This document shows positions 26,446 through 36,048 of a stretch of DNA of 61,904 bases, piece by piece. Both the position numbers and the translations under genes were made by a program. Each line of letters opens with the position of its first letter. Within the stretch, counting starts at the first letter, position 1. The notes beneath the pieces were generated by a model. The model saw only the letters and a list, made by a program, of their open reading frames with translations, was not told where the DNA came from and ran no database searches. The DNA is taken from positions 1 through 61,904 of the forward strand of contig JAKRSB010000003.1 in the NCBI GenBank assembly GCA_022402525.1. Direction: 5' to 3'. Origin of the DNA: Thermosynechococcaceae cyanobacterium MS004 (GTDB lineage: Bacteria > Cyanobacteriota > Cyanobacteriia > Thermosynechococcales > Thermosynechococcaceae).

Positions 26446-27866
26446 CGGTACACCTCATCCAGCAAACGGCCATCAGCGGCAACAAGTTGAAGGTGGAGGG
26501 GCATTTGTCCGGCAGCATGGGTGGAGCAAGACAGGCAAGGATCGTAACAGCGAATCCCCGCTTCCACGCGGTTCAGCAAGCCTTCAGGAATGTCGGAACC
26601 GTGGATGTAGTGTTTGGCAATTTGGGCCACGGTTTTGTTCATCGCCAGGTTATTTTGTCCAGTGGCAATGATTAAATTCACCTTTTCTAGTAAGCCATTT
26701 TCATCCACCTGATAATGGTGAAATAGCGTTCCCCGTGGGGCTTCGCTTACACCCACCACATTGAGTTGATTCACTGCACCGTGGGCGCGACATCGCGTGG
26801 ATAAAACATCAGGGTCATCGACTAATTCCTGAATTTTTTCGAGACAGGCCAGAATTTCAATCAGGCGGGCATAGTGGTAGAGGAAGGAAGAAGTAGGAAC
26901 ACCCCCCGCAAGATCGCGTAAATTCCTTAACTCTCGATCTGCGCCTTCTGTCCCAATGTGGCTGCATACATTTAGCCGCGCCAAGGGGCCTACGCGGTAG
27001 ATTCCATCGGGATAGCCGTAGGGCTGGTAGTAAGGAAACTTGAGGTAAGACCAAGGTTCAACCGCTTCTCCTAAAAACTGGTGGTAGTCATCTTCACTCA
27101 GTCCATCAGCAACGATATTGCCTTGGCTATCGGTAAACCGGAGCTTGCCATCGTAATGCTCCCACTCGCCGTTTGGCCCGACTAATCCCATGTACAGGGT
27201 AGGGAACTCGCCAAAGATATCGATTTCGCGCTTAAGCTGCTCGTCCAGCATTCCCTTGAACAATCCCAGCGCCAGATTTGCCGTCTCGAAGGCTTCTGGC
27301 AGGCGATCGACAATCCACTGACGGCCTTCTTCGGAAAGGGGCGATCGCACCCCACCTGGAACCGTCCAAGCCGCATGGATTTTACGCGCCCCCAGTTTTT
27401 CGATCACCGTCTGCCCAAACTGCCGCAGCCGAATTCCGGCACGGGCGAGATCAGGATTTGCGGCAATGAGGCCAAACACATTGCGAGTGGCAGGGTCACT
27501 ATCCCAACCCAGCAGAAAATCAGGGCTACTCAGGTGAAAAAACGAGAGGGCATGGGATTGGGTTAACTGCGCTAGATTCATCATCCGTCGCAATTTATCG
27601 GCAGCAGGCGGAATTTTGACCGCTAGAATTTTATCTCCCGTTTTGGCAGCGGCAAGGAGATGGCTCACAGGGCAGATGCCGCAAATCCGGGCGGTAATGC
27701 CCGCCATTTCGGTAAAGGGACGGCCTTCGCAGAACTTCTCAAATCCTCGATACTCCACCACATGGAACCGAGCATCAGAGACTTCTCCAGCATCGTCGAG
27801 GTAGATGGAGATTTTGGCGTGACCCTCAATGCGGGTAACTGGGTCAATCACAACAGTCCGAGTCAT
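26442..27866 (-). CDS. hoxH: Bidirectional NiFe hydrogenase large subunit HoxH
   Basis: 474-residue catalytic subunit that holds the NiFe site and makes or uses H2. L1 motif [10 protein letters not shown] with C62 and C65; L2 motif DPCLSCSTH with C444 and C447, ending at H450. The 24 residues beyond H450 ([11 protein letters not shown]...VYR) are the peptide expected to be cut by HoxW. Separated from the CP12-like gene by 95 bp. Confidence 0.97.
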   Translation of the reverse strand: MTRTVVIDPVTRIEGHAKISIYLDDAGEVSDARFHVVEYRGFEKFCEGRPFTEMAGITARICGICPVSHLLAAAKTGDKILAVKIPPAADKLRRMMNLAQLTQSHALSFFHLSSPDFLLGWDSDPATRNVFGLIAANPDLARAGIRLRQFGQTVIEKLGARKIHAAWTVPGGVRSPLSEEGRQWIVDRLPEAFETANLALGLFKGMLDEQLKREIDIFGEFPTLYMGLVGPNGEWEHYDGKLRFTDSQGNIVADGLSEDDYHQFLGEAVEPWSYLKFPYYQPYGYPDGIYRVGPLARLNVCSHIGTEGADRELRNLRDLAGGVPTSSFLYHYARLIEILACLEKIQELVDDPDVLSTRCRAHGAVNQLNVVGVSEAPRGTLFHHYQVDENGLLEKVNLIIATGQNNLAMNKTVAQIAKHYIHGSDIPEGLLNRVEAGIRCYDPCLSCSTHAAGQMPLHLQLVAADGRLLDEVYR

Positions 27867-27961
27867 CTGCTCCTCCCAAAAATAAACGATCCAATCCGGG
27901 AGACTGCAAGTTAGAAATCAGAGAAGATCTAGATTCACAGTCAAATTGGAATTTCTCAAGC

Positions 27962-28180
27962 CTAATCGTCGTAGGTTCGTGCTTCGACAGTGTCTGGATT
28001 TTCGTTGCAATAGTCTTCAAAGGCCGTTTTAGGATGGTTTGCCTGTTGATGAGCGGCTTCAGCCTGTAATTCCTCAACAGTGTCCCAAGCCACAGCACTC
28101 TCTTTAGAGTTTGCGCCCATCTTTTCTGAGACGGCATGGGCTTCATCAATGGCCGATTGGATTTCATCCTTGAGATTCAT
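27962..28180 (-). CDS. CP12-like protein lacking three of the four usual cysteines
   Basis: 72 residues with the CP12 core AWDTVEELQAEAAHQQ (AWD_VEEL) and the C-terminal YCNENPDTVEARTYDD. In ordinary CP12 both ends carry a cysteine pair whose oxidation forms the GAPDH-PRK inhibitory complex. Here the N-terminal pair is replaced (HAVSEKMGANSKESAVAWD) and the last cysteine of the C-terminal pair is Ala (VEARTYDD), leaving one Cys. So it cannot be redox-switched in the usual way. It lies between hoxY and hoxH on the same strand, 27 bp after hoxY. A role in linking hydrogenase or NAD(P)H state to the Calvin cycle is possible but unproven. Confidence 0.88.
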   Translation of the reverse strand: MNLKDEIQSAIDEAHAVSEKMGANSKESAVAWDTVEELQAEAAHQQANHPKTAFEDYCNENPDTVEARTYDD

Positions 28181-28207
28181 AGCTTCTCCTGAGTCTAAGC
28201 ACTAAAT

Positions 28208-28756
28208 TTATCCGAACTTAATCATGTCGCGGCCTTCCATTACGGGCATTTCCCCGCGCAGTAAAGGCTCCAGGGTAGCCCGAATGCGATCGGCTGGAGG
28301 CGGACATCCCGGCATATAAATTTCAACGGGTACCACTTGATGGACGGGCACGACCTGCTCTAACAGTTCCGGTACAATTCCAGGTTCGTGGGGAAGTTGG
28401 GGCGTATATTCCGCCAGCTCTAGGTAGCTGCGCTTCAGCACTTCTTCAGCACCGCCTAACATATTCCGCATGGCGGGGACGTTTGCCGTTACAGCACAGT
28501 CCCCAAAGGAAATTAAGGTTTTGGTGTGTTTGCGAACTTTTAGGAGTAATTCTAAATTGTCTTCATTGGCAACCCCTCCTTCCACCAAACACACATCCAC
28601 ATTTTCGGGATAGTCCTTGATATCAGAACCCACCGGACTAAACACCACGTCTACTTGCTGCGCCAGATCGATCAGCCACTCATCCAAATCCAAAAAGGAC
28701 ATGTGACAGCCCGAACACCCCGCCAACCAAACCGTGGCAAACCTTATCTTGTCCAT
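28208..28756 (-). CDS. hoxY: Bidirectional hydrogenase small subunit HoxY
   Basis: 182 residues. Proximal 4Fe-4S ligands in WLAGCSGCHMSFLDLDEWL, CLVEGGV, ISFGDCAVTANVPAMRN and YMPGCPPPADRI. It passes electrons between the NiFe site and HoxU/HoxF. Its start overlaps hoxU by 13 nt. Confidence 0.96.
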   Translation of the reverse strand: MDKIRFATVWLAGCSGCHMSFLDLDEWLIDLAQQVDVVFSPVGSDIKDYPENVDVCLVEGGVANEDNLELLLKVRKHTKTLISFGDCAVTANVPAMRNMLGGAEEVLKRSYLELAEYTPQLPHEPGIVPELLEQVVPVHQVVPVEIYMPGCPPPADRIRATLEPLLRGEMPVMEGRDMIKFG

Positions 28757-29460
28757 TGGCGTTTCTCCCGTGCCGTCACTAAAAATTCCAGCTTGGCGCG
28801 ATCGCGTTCTTTCTCGCCCGTGGTGCTGCCCTTACGGAAAATGGCACCCGTGGGGCAAGCATCCACACACTTGCCGCAGGATGTACAGGCATCCACCTCG
28901 CCCCAGGGTTGATGCAACCCAGACACGATGAAGCAATGTTCGCCCCGCTGGGCTATATCCCAAACGTGCGCCCCCTCAATTTCGTCGCAGACCCGCACAC
29001 AGCGGGTGCAAAGAATGCAGCGATTGTGGTCAATCCCAAACTGCTCGTGGGAGACATCCACCGGGCGATCGGGGAAGCGGTAGGGAAAGCGGGAGTGATC
29101 CATCCCTACGGTAATGGCCATATCCTGAAGTTCGCAGTTGCCGTTTGCCACGCAGACTGCACAGACATGATTGCCTTCGGCAAACAGCAACTCTACGGTC
29201 ATCCGCTGATAGTTTTGCAGCTTTGGCGTTTTGGTATGAAGGATCATGCCCTCTGCCACCTCCGTCACACAGGCAGGCAATAGCTTATTGCTTCCCTCCA
29301 TTTCCACTAAACATAAGCGGCAGGCCCCCACATCTGAAACCCCATCAAGGTGGCAGAGGGTTGGAATAGAAATTCCATTTTCCTTTGCTGCTTGCAGAAT
29401 GGTGGCACCCTCTTCAATGGCGATCGCCTTTCCGTCAATTTCAAGTGTTTTGACCGACAT
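28744..29460 (-). CDS. hoxU: Diaphorase iron-sulfur subunit HoxU
   Basis: 238 residues, homologous to the N-terminus of NuoG. 2Fe-2S domain (CHLDGVSDVGACRLC, PACVTEV), the His-containing cluster loop (NHVCAVCVANGNCELQDM) and a 2x[4Fe-4S] ferredoxin part (CILCTRCVRVCDE, CTSCGKCVDACPTGAIF). It starts 19 nt after hoxF. Confidence 0.96.
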   Translation of the reverse strand: MSVKTLEIDGKAIAIEEGATILQAAKENGISIPTLCHLDGVSDVGACRLCLVEMEGSNKLLPACVTEVAEGMILHTKTPKLQNYQRMTVELLFAEGNHVCAVCVANGNCELQDMAITVGMDHSRFPYRFPDRPVDVSHEQFGIDHNRCILCTRCVRVCDEIEGAHVWDIAQRGEHCFIVSGLHQPWGEVDACTSCGKCVDACPTGAIFRKGSTTGEKERDRAKLEFLVTAREKRQWTR

Positions 29461-29479
29461 CGTTTCACCTCACAACGGC

Positions 29480-31147
29480 TTAATCAGGGACGGCATAGGC
29501 AGGAACAGCATAAATAGGAGCTTGCAATAGCGCCTCATACTCTTCATGGAAATAACGAAGGGTACTGAGCACTGGATTGGGCGCACTCATCCCCAACCCA
29601 CAGAGGCTCGTTTCTTTGACCATCTGGCACAGGCTCTCTAGCTTCTCCAGATCGGCCTTTGTCGCCTGCTTTTTTAGAAACCGAGTCAGCAGTTCATGGA
29701 GCTGTACGGTTCCGGCGCGGCAGGGAATACATTTACCACAGCTTTCTTCCCGGCAGAATTCCATATAGAAATGGGCAACCTCCACCATGCTGGTCGATTC
29801 ATCCATCACAACCATGCCGCCGGATCCCATCATGGAGCCGATTTCAACCAAGGAGTCGTAGGCGACGGGTGTATCTAATAACGTCGCGGGAATACAGCCC
29901 CCTGAAGGCCCCCCTGTCTGGACTGCTTTGACCGTGCCATCGGGCACCCCGCCGCCCATCTCCTCTACAATTTCTCGCAGGGTAATGCCCATTGGAACTT
30001 CAATCAGCCCGTTGTTGCGGATTTTGCCAGTGAGGGCAAAGATCTTTGTCCCTTTGCTTTTTTCTGTCCCGATGCCTGCGTACCAGTCAGAACCATTTCG
30101 GACGATGGGGGTAATGTTTCCAAAGGTTTCGACGTTATTAATGAGGGTTGGGCATTGCCATAGACCCGACTGGGCAGGATAGGGAGGACGGGGACGAGGA
30201 TTGCCACGCCCACCTTCAACGGACTGAATCAGCGCTGTTTCTTCGCCGCACACAAAGGCCCCAGCCCCAATGCGGATATCAATCTTAAAGTCCCAGTGCG
30301 AGTCAAAAATTTGGGTGCCTAACAAGCCATACTTTTTCGCTTGCTGGATGGCTTTTTGGAGTCGTTGAATCGCCAAGGGATATTCGGCGCGGACATAGAT
30401 GAAGCCGTGGTTGGCTCCCACCGCATACCCGGCGATCGCCATTCCCTCCAGAATCAAATGGGGATCGCTCTCCAGCACACTGCGATCCATAAAGGCCCCT
30501 GGATCTCCTTCGTCTCCATTACAAATGACGTATTTCTGACCCGCTGGCATCTTGGCAACCGTCGCCCATTTAAGCCCCGTCGGATAACCGCCGCCGCCCC
30601 GTCCCCGGAGCCCACTCTTCGTAATTTCTGCAACCACCTCTTCGGGGGTCATCTCAAAGAGCGCTTTATAGAGCGCGCGATAGCCCCCCACCGCAATGTA
30701 TTCTTCAATCCGCTCTGGGTCGATTCTGCCACTATATTCACGAACCACTTTCTTCTGGCGTGCAAAAAAAGGATGCTGCAAATCCCCTTTAAGGGCAGTG
30801 GTGACGCCTCCATTCAGGGCACCAATAATACTGGTCGCTTCCGCTGGCTTTACTCCTTCATAAAAGAGATCTTCCACAAGGGCGGTCGACCTATGAGATT
30901 CATCGTAAAGGGTCGCAGAGGGTTCCACCTGCACTAAAGGGCCAAGCCCACAAAATCCCATGCAGCCAACACCCACCACTTCAACCCGATCCGTTAAACC
31001 TTCAGCTTCAACGGCTGCTTCTAAGTTCTGCATCACTTCTAGGGAACGAGCAGCTCGACACCCTGTTGAGGTACAGCAGTTTACCCGCAAAGGCTTTTGC
31101 CGCATTTGTTCCGCTGTTGCAACGTCGATGAGATTTGCTAAGTCCAT
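29480..31147 (-). CDS. hoxF: Diaphorase NADH/FMN subunit HoxF
   Basis: 555 residues. N-terminal thioredoxin-like 2Fe-2S domain ([22 protein letters not shown]), then the NuoF-type core: FMN/NAD site ([31 protein letters not shown]), and near the C-terminus the 4Fe-4S motif [13 protein letters not shown]. It oxidises or reduces NAD(P)(H) for the hydrogenase. It follows hoxE with a 3-nt gap. Confidence 0.97.
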   Translation of the reverse strand: MDLANLIDVATAEQMRQKPLRVNCCTSTGCRAARSLEVMQNLEAAVEAEGLTDRVEVVGVGCMGFCGLGPLVQVEPSATLYDESHRSTALVEDLFYEGVKPAEATSIIGALNGGVTTALKGDLQHPFFARQKKVVREYSGRIDPERIEEYIAVGGYRALYKALFEMTPEEVVAEITKSGLRGRGGGGYPTGLKWATVAKMPAGQKYVICNGDEGDPGAFMDRSVLESDPHLILEGMAIAGYAVGANHGFIYVRAEYPLAIQRLQKAIQQAKKYGLLGTQIFDSHWDFKIDIRIGAGAFVCGEETALIQSVEGGRGNPRPRPPYPAQSGLWQCPTLINNVETFGNITPIVRNGSDWYAGIGTEKSKGTKIFALTGKIRNNGLIEVPMGITLREIVEEMGGGVPDGTVKAVQTGGPSGGCIPATLLDTPVAYDSLVEIGSMMGSGGMVVMDESTSMVEVAHFYMEFCREESCGKCIPCRAGTVQLHELLTRFLKKQATKADLEKLESLCQMVKETSLCGLGMSAPNPVLSTLRYFHEEYEALLQAPIYAVPAYAVPD

Positions 31148-31150
31148 GAT

Positions 31151-31699
31151 TTAGTCCTCTGCTTCCCATGCCTGAATGCGCTTGAGGGTTTCTTCGGGTT
31201 CAATTTTTCCCGCAACAACGCCATCAAAAACGACTGCTGGAGCAATACCGCAAGCTCCAATACAGCGCGCTGATAGCAGTGATACTTTCCCATCTGCACT
31301 GGTATTGCCGACCGATGTCCCCAACTCCTGCTCTAAAGCTTGCAAGACCTTGCTGCTGCCTTTGACATAACATGCAGTTCCCAAACAAACAATGCAGGTA
31401 TGGGCACCACTAGGCTTGAGCGAAAAGAGATGATAGAACGTGGCAACGCCGTACACTCGACTGAGGGGTAGCTTCAACCCCCTAGCAATGTAGATCAACA
31501 CCTCTTCTTCCAAATACCCAAAAGACTCCTGGGCTTTGTGAAGGACTTCAATCAGGGCATCATGCTTGAACTGATTCCGCTTCATCGTCATATCGAGGGT
31601 CTTAAAGCGGCGATCTGAAAGGGCTTGATCCTTTGCCTTAGAAGATTGAGGAGATTTAAGGTCAGGATGAGACGGAGACTGAGGATTGAGAGTTGGCAT
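31151..31699 (-). CDS. hoxE: Diaphorase subunit HoxE
   Basis: 182 residues, NuoE-like. The first 50 residues are polar and variable. The thioredoxin-like domain carries the 2Fe-2S ligands in HTCIVCLGTACYVKGS and SARCIGACGIAP. First gene of the hox run; the region upstream holds a large palindrome (31834-31863). Confidence 0.96.
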   Translation of the reverse strand: MPTLNPQSPSHPDLKSPQSSKAKDQALSDRRFKTLDMTMKRNQFKHDALIEVLHKAQESFGYLEEEVLIYIARGLKLPLSRVYGVATFYHLFSLKPSGAHTCIVCLGTACYVKGSSKVLQALEQELGTSVGNTSADGKVSLLSARCIGACGIAPAVVFDGVVAGKIEPEETLKRIQAWEAED

Positions 31700-31833
31700 A
31701 GGTCATGTCTTCCTGTAAGACGGCATCGATTGACCAAATTTAAAGCTCAACGCAATCGGTGAGATCTAAAAATAGACTCACAATCATAAAAACGTTGATT
31801 AAAAAATATTTAATAAGAATATTAAATTTGAAA

Positions 31834-31863
31834 CAAATTTGTTGACTAGAGTCGACAAATTTG
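31834..31863. promoter_or_regulatory. 30-bp near-perfect palindrome in the hox upstream region
   Basis: CAAATTTGTTGAC (31834-31846), TAGA, GTCGACAAATTTG (31851-31863): 13-bp arms with one mismatch, about 135-165 nt upstream of the hoxE ATG. The inner part TTGAC-N4-GTCGA is close to an Fnr-like TTGAC-N4-GTCAA dyad. No T-run follows, so an operator is more likely than a terminator. The rest of 31700-32079 is AT-rich with no gene. Which protein binds is unknown; LexA and AbrB-type proteins regulate hox in other cyanobacteria. Confidence 0.6.
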
Positions 31864-32079
31864 CTGTTTAAAGGATGCAAGACTTAGATTTGATTGTCTC
31901 TTAGCAAATGAGTTCCATAGAACAAAACAACAAAGATGAATCATTTAACAATCATTAAGTTGTTTTATTTCCTATTCTTGCTTACCCCTTTATTATATTC
32001 TAAATAACTTTTTCTGAGTTGATGAAATTGAGAATTTCTGAGTAGTCTAGTTTTGTGCTCTGGGCTTCAAGGCATTCTC

Positions 32080-32268
32080 CTAAGGGCACTGCTGTTCAAT
32101 TTGAGTAATCGTTTGCCGAAGCGAATGCCACTGAGTCCATAGATGCTCGTAGCGATCGCTATCCTTAAGACTATTCCACGCCATGCTATTGATGGCATTC
32201 CAGATGAATGTACGCTGTCCCCTTAATTGATAGAGCTGTTCTGAAGTGGAGTGGGGATACTGCGCCAT
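32080..32268 (-). CDS. Small hypothetical protein
   Basis: 62 residues from the ATG at 32268 (an in-frame GTG lies four codons upstream at 32280). Sequence is helical and charged: STSEQLYQLRGQRTFIWNAI and SLKDSDRYEHLWTQWHSLRQ, with Trp residues spaced along one face. No signal peptide or membrane span. No family recognised; a helix-hairpin protein-interaction module is possible. It runs in the direction of hoxE, and the AT-rich hox upstream region lies between them. Confidence 0.5.
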   Translation of the reverse strand: MAQYPHSTSEQLYQLRGQRTFIWNAINSMAWNSLKDSDRYEHLWTQWHSLRQTITQIEQQCP

Positions 32269-32508
32269 AGGAGATTCCACTGAGGTATGAACGAGGGCAT
32301 CTTTGTTGCAGTTACGTTTCAGTTAAGAAAATTGCAGCTTATGTTATTCGTTTGATGATGCAAAGAATTGGAGCGCACAAAAGTTATGGGTGAACCCTTC
32401 ACGTAAACTTTTCTTGCGCCGTAGCGAGTGATCGCGCACGGTAAACAACCCCTGCTTACGATGCGGGAGAGCGAATTTGACTCCAGGTCGATCTAGGGAA
32501 GTGGGATG

Positions 32509-35289
32509 CTAGGACGGATTGATCGTTGCGACCACTAACCGAGGCGATCGCCGAAGTCCAAACCCGACTTTTTCGCAGACCCGCTGCATTGCCGTATTTT
32601 CGGGCAGGATTTCTGCGGAAACCAGTTCCAGGTGTTCGGCACGGGCAATGTCTAACAGGCGACTCAACATTTCAGTCCCGAGTCCCTGGCGCTGGTAGCG
32701 ATCGCTCACCATTAGCGAAAACTCGGCCTCGTTGACGCCGTGCATTTTGCTCAACCGCGCCACCGCAAGAATTTCGTGTTCGCCTGTTTCGGGGTTTTTG
32801 TAGTCTGCCACCAAGGCCATTTCGCGATCGTAATCAATGAAACAGAGGCGCATGAGCCGTTCGTGGGCGGTACGCTGACTCAGCTTCATCAGGTGGAAGT
32901 ATCGAAAATAGACGCTTTGTTCCGACAGGGTTTGGTGAAATTTTACTGAGAGGGGTTCATCTTCTGGACGGATCGGACGGATTTTAACGGAGGTGCCATC
33001 CCGCATTTCCCAAGCGCCCACGTATTGGATGGGGTAGGGTTGAATCGCAGGCTTTGGCAGTTGATTGAGCGTCAGGGTTGGGTCGTGGAGCACAACCCGC
33101 GCATCCAAGGCTATGAAAGGCGATCGCGTACCGTCTGGATCGGTTGTGACCAGCAGTGGATTAATATCGATCTCCTTAATCCAACGCTGTTCGACGACCA
33201 ATTGGCTGAAGCGCACCATCAGTTTGGCTAAGGCATCCAGATCCACAGGTGCACGTCCTCGCACGCCTTTGAGGGCTTTATAGATTTGGGTTTGCTCCAT
33301 CATTCGCTGTGCCAGGGTTGTATTGAGCGGCGGGAGGGCGATCGCCCGATCTCGATATACTTCCACCAGTTGACCGCCACTGCCGAACAGCAACACAGGG
33401 CCAAACTGAGGATCGATACTACTGCCGATAATTAACTCGTAGGCATCGCTAAGGCGCACCATGGGCTGCACCGTTACGCCCTGGAAATGCTCTGCTCCCA
33501 CCCGTTCACTGACCGTTTGGGCAATGGCTTCATAGGCTCGACGCACTGCATCGCGATCGCCCAGATTGAGCTGCACCCCACCCACGTCGGTTTTATGGGT
33601 AATGGTTTCCGACCAGAGCTTCAGCACCACCGGATACCCCAGGGTATCGGCTTGCGCAATGGCCTCCTCAACGGTAGAGGCCGTTAGGGTTTGCACCGTA
33701 GGCAAATGGTAGGCCGCTAAGACCTGCTTAGATTCAGTTTCCGTCAGCAGGGTGCGGCCGTCAGATCGCGCCCGATCCAGAATTGCCGTCACCGCATCTC
33801 GATCCGGTGAGCCATCAGCATCATCTGCCAGACTAGGGGTTTCATACAGCGCCTGTAAGTTATAGCTAGACTGCCACATATAGTTGAACACCCGCGCCGC
33901 CGAATCTGGGTAGGCATAGGTAGGGATGCTGGCACTATTGAGAATAGCCTCTCCCGCAAGAACCTCTGCCCCACCCATCCAACTCGCTAGGATTGGTTTT
34001 GGCGATCGCCCTTCCTGGGGGTGCTGTTCTAAATAAGACTTCAGTTTCTCTGCAATCTGGGTAGGGTTGGTCATGGCTTGGGGCGTCAAAATGACCAACG
34101 CACCGTCGCTGTTGGGATCTTGCAGGACAGCATCCACGGTTTTAAGGTAGCGATCTGGGGTTGCATCTCCCAAAATATCGACTGGGTTGCCGTGGCTCCA
34201 AAAGGGCGGCAACACCGCATTTAAGCGTTCCGTTGTCTCTGGAGAGAGGGTTGCTAACTCGCCCCCTGTGGTGGCTAACATATCCGTCGCCAACACCCCA
34301 GGCCCACCCGCATTGGTAATAATCGTCAGGCGTGGCCCCTTGGGACGCGGCTGCTTTGCCAGCACCTCCGCCATATTAAACAACTCTGAAATGCGTGTGA
34401 CCCGCAACACCCCACAACGCCGAAACGCTGCATTGAGCACATCATCGCTTCCGGTCAAGGCTCCCGTGTGGGATGCCGATGCCTTAGCGGCTGCTTCCGT
34501 GCGCCCAGCTTTAATCACAATAATGGGTTTTGCCAGCGCCACTTCTCGCGCCGCCGACAGAAAAGAACGGGCATCACCAATGGATTCCATATAAATGACG
34601 ATGCTCTGGGTTTTGGGATCGTCGCCCAGGTAGTAGATCAAATCCCCCCAGCCCACATCCAGCATGGAGCCAATGGAGATAAAGGCGCTAAACCCCACAT
34701 TCTCCCGAAAGCTCCAGTCCAGAATGGATGTACACAGCGCTCCACTCTGGCTAATAAAGCCCACATTGCCGGGACGCGCTATGGCACTGGCAAAGGTTGC
34801 ATTGAGTCCTGAGTGGGGATTCATTAAGCCCAGACAGTTAGGGCCGATAATCCGCAGTCCATTCTGACGGGCTTCCGCTAATATTTCTTGTTCCAGAGCG
34901 ATCCCCGCTGGCCCAATTTCCTTAAAACCCGCCGAGACAATAATGGCGCTTTTGACCCCTGCGGCGACACATTCGCGCACTAACCCCGGCACAGTGGCGG
35001 CGGGGGTAGCAATCACCGCCAGATCCACCGCATCAGGAATTGCTGCCAAATTGGGATAAGCTTTCACGCCCATCACGCTATTGCGTTTTGGGTTCACCGG
35101 AAATACAGTGCCGCCAAAGGAATTCTGTAGGAGATTGCGCAGAAGAGTTTTGCCAACGCTTCCAGGGGATTCACTGGCACCGATGACGGCGATCGATTGG
35201 GGCTCAAAAAAAGACTTTAGGGTTTGGCGCTCTGAGCGCAGAATGTCGTAGGCGGGATCGGTCATCCAGTTGTCGGTTGTCGATGTCAT
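32509..35289 (-). CDS. Acetate-CoA ligase (ADP-forming) fused to GNAT acetyltransferase
   Basis: 926 residues, AGGAGG ribosome-binding site before the ATG at 35289. Domains in order: CoA-binding ([19 protein letters not shown], 32-50), succinyl-CoA-ligase-like ([25 protein letters not shown]), flexible His region [14 protein letters not shown] with H274, an ATP-grasp domain (about 500-720), then a C-terminal GNAT domain ([39 protein letters not shown]). It would make acetate and ATP from acetyl-CoA, or act as a PatZ/Pat-type lysine acetyltransferase. The His that is phosphorylated in ADP-forming ligases is kept, which favours real ligase activity. Its position beside nifJ and hox supports fermentative acetate formation. 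Confidence 0.9.
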   Translation of the reverse strand: MTSTTDNWMTDPAYDILRSERQTLKSFFEPQSIAVIGASESPGSVGKTLLRNLLQNSFGGTVFPVNPKRNSVMGVKAYPNLAAIPDAVDLAVIATPAATVPGLVRECVAAGVKSAIIVSAGFKEIGPAGIALEQEILAEARQNGLRIIGPNCLGLMNPHSGLNATFASAIARPGNVGFISQSGALCTSILDWSFRENVGFSAFISIGSMLDVGWGDLIYYLGDDPKTQSIVIYMESIGDARSFLSAAREVALAKPIIVIKAGRTEAAAKASASHTGALTGSDDVLNAAFRRCGVLRVTRISELFNMAEVLAKQPRPKGPRLTIITNAGGPGVLATDMLATTGGELATLSPETTERLNAVLPPFWSHGNPVDILGDATPDRYLKTVDAVLQDPNSDGALVILTPQAMTNPTQIAEKLKSYLEQHPQEGRSPKPILASWMGGAEVLAGEAILNSASIPTYAYPDSAARVFNYMWQSSYNLQALYETPSLADDADGSPDRDAVTAILDRARSDGRTLLTETESKQVLAAYHLPTVQTLTASTVEEAIAQADTLGYPVVLKLWSETITHKTDVGGVQLNLGDRDAVRRAYEAIAQTVSERVGAEHFQGVTVQPMVRLSDAYELIIGSSIDPQFGPVLLFGSGGQLVEVYRDRAIALPPLNTTLAQRMMEQTQIYKALKGVRGRAPVDLDALAKLMVRFSQLVVEQRWIKEIDINPLLVTTDPDGTRSPFIALDARVVLHDPTLTLNQLPKPAIQPYPIQYVGAWEMRDGTSVKIRPIRPEDEPLSVKFHQTLSEQSVYFRYFHLMKLSQRTAHERLMRLCFIDYDREMALVADYKNPETGEHEILAVARLSKMHGVNEAEFSLMVSDRYQRQGLGTEMLSRLLDIARAEHLELVSAEILPENTAMQRVCEKVGFGLRRSPRLVVATINPS

Positions 35290-36048
35290 GACGCTGCCTC
35301 CTTTGCGGCTTGTCGCCGAGATTCATGCTCGATGCAGTGGGACTCGATGCTGTGGGAGGATACCACTTTTGAAGAAGTTTGTGCTTTCAGTCTTAAAAAC
35401 CGCAGCAATTCCAAATTCAAAATCTTGACAGAAAAGCCAGATATTCTCAGATATTCTAGAGTCTGAATCAATGTCCCCTTGCGGCTAACAAGATCTTGAG
35501 GCTACCAAGATGGAGTCGCTGCCACTGCGTTAAAAGGTTGATTGGGGTTTCTCTATCAAGCCATCTCTGAGATGAGAGAGCCCCGAAAAGCCAGCAACGC
35601 AACGCGCCATTGCCACACCTATTGGACTTCATGCTTGATGGTTCTCCTGCTTCATTCGCCCAAAATACCTCATAATTTTTTGAATTTGGAATTGCTGTAC
35701 TGGTAATGACTTCTAGCGTTTCGCGTTAAGCTAGAGGAGCTGGTCAAGTCAGTTGCCCCTCCTAAGGGTCTAGCAGTTTTCAATTGCCTGCTCAAGCTGT
35801 TTGCCTAACCTTCTCTATCCCCTGGAGTCTTCCTCTCAAGAATCCCCACCGCTAGAACCTTCACCCAATCTCTGAGAATGCTTCTGCCTGATCTCTCTTC
35901 TAGGCTTTTAGCTTCTCCAGGCTTGATTTTCGATTTTCTCAACTCAATTTGTGCAATCTGTTGCGCAATCTACTGTCCCATGATCTCCGTTTTGTAGAAA
36001 AACTTGCTAGCTTGATTGCAGAACTCTATCGTTTGGCTCCTCAAACCC
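35290..36048. other. Long intergenic region between the ligase and hisD
   Basis: No gene recognised in 759 bp. Two imperfect hairpins stand out: GGGGTTTCTCTATC...GATGAGAGAGCCCC (about 35545-35584) and TCTAGCG...CGTTAAGCTAGA (about 35712-35735). The region holds the divergent promoters of the ligase and hisD and could hold a small RNA; I see no proof of one. Confidence 0.4.
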
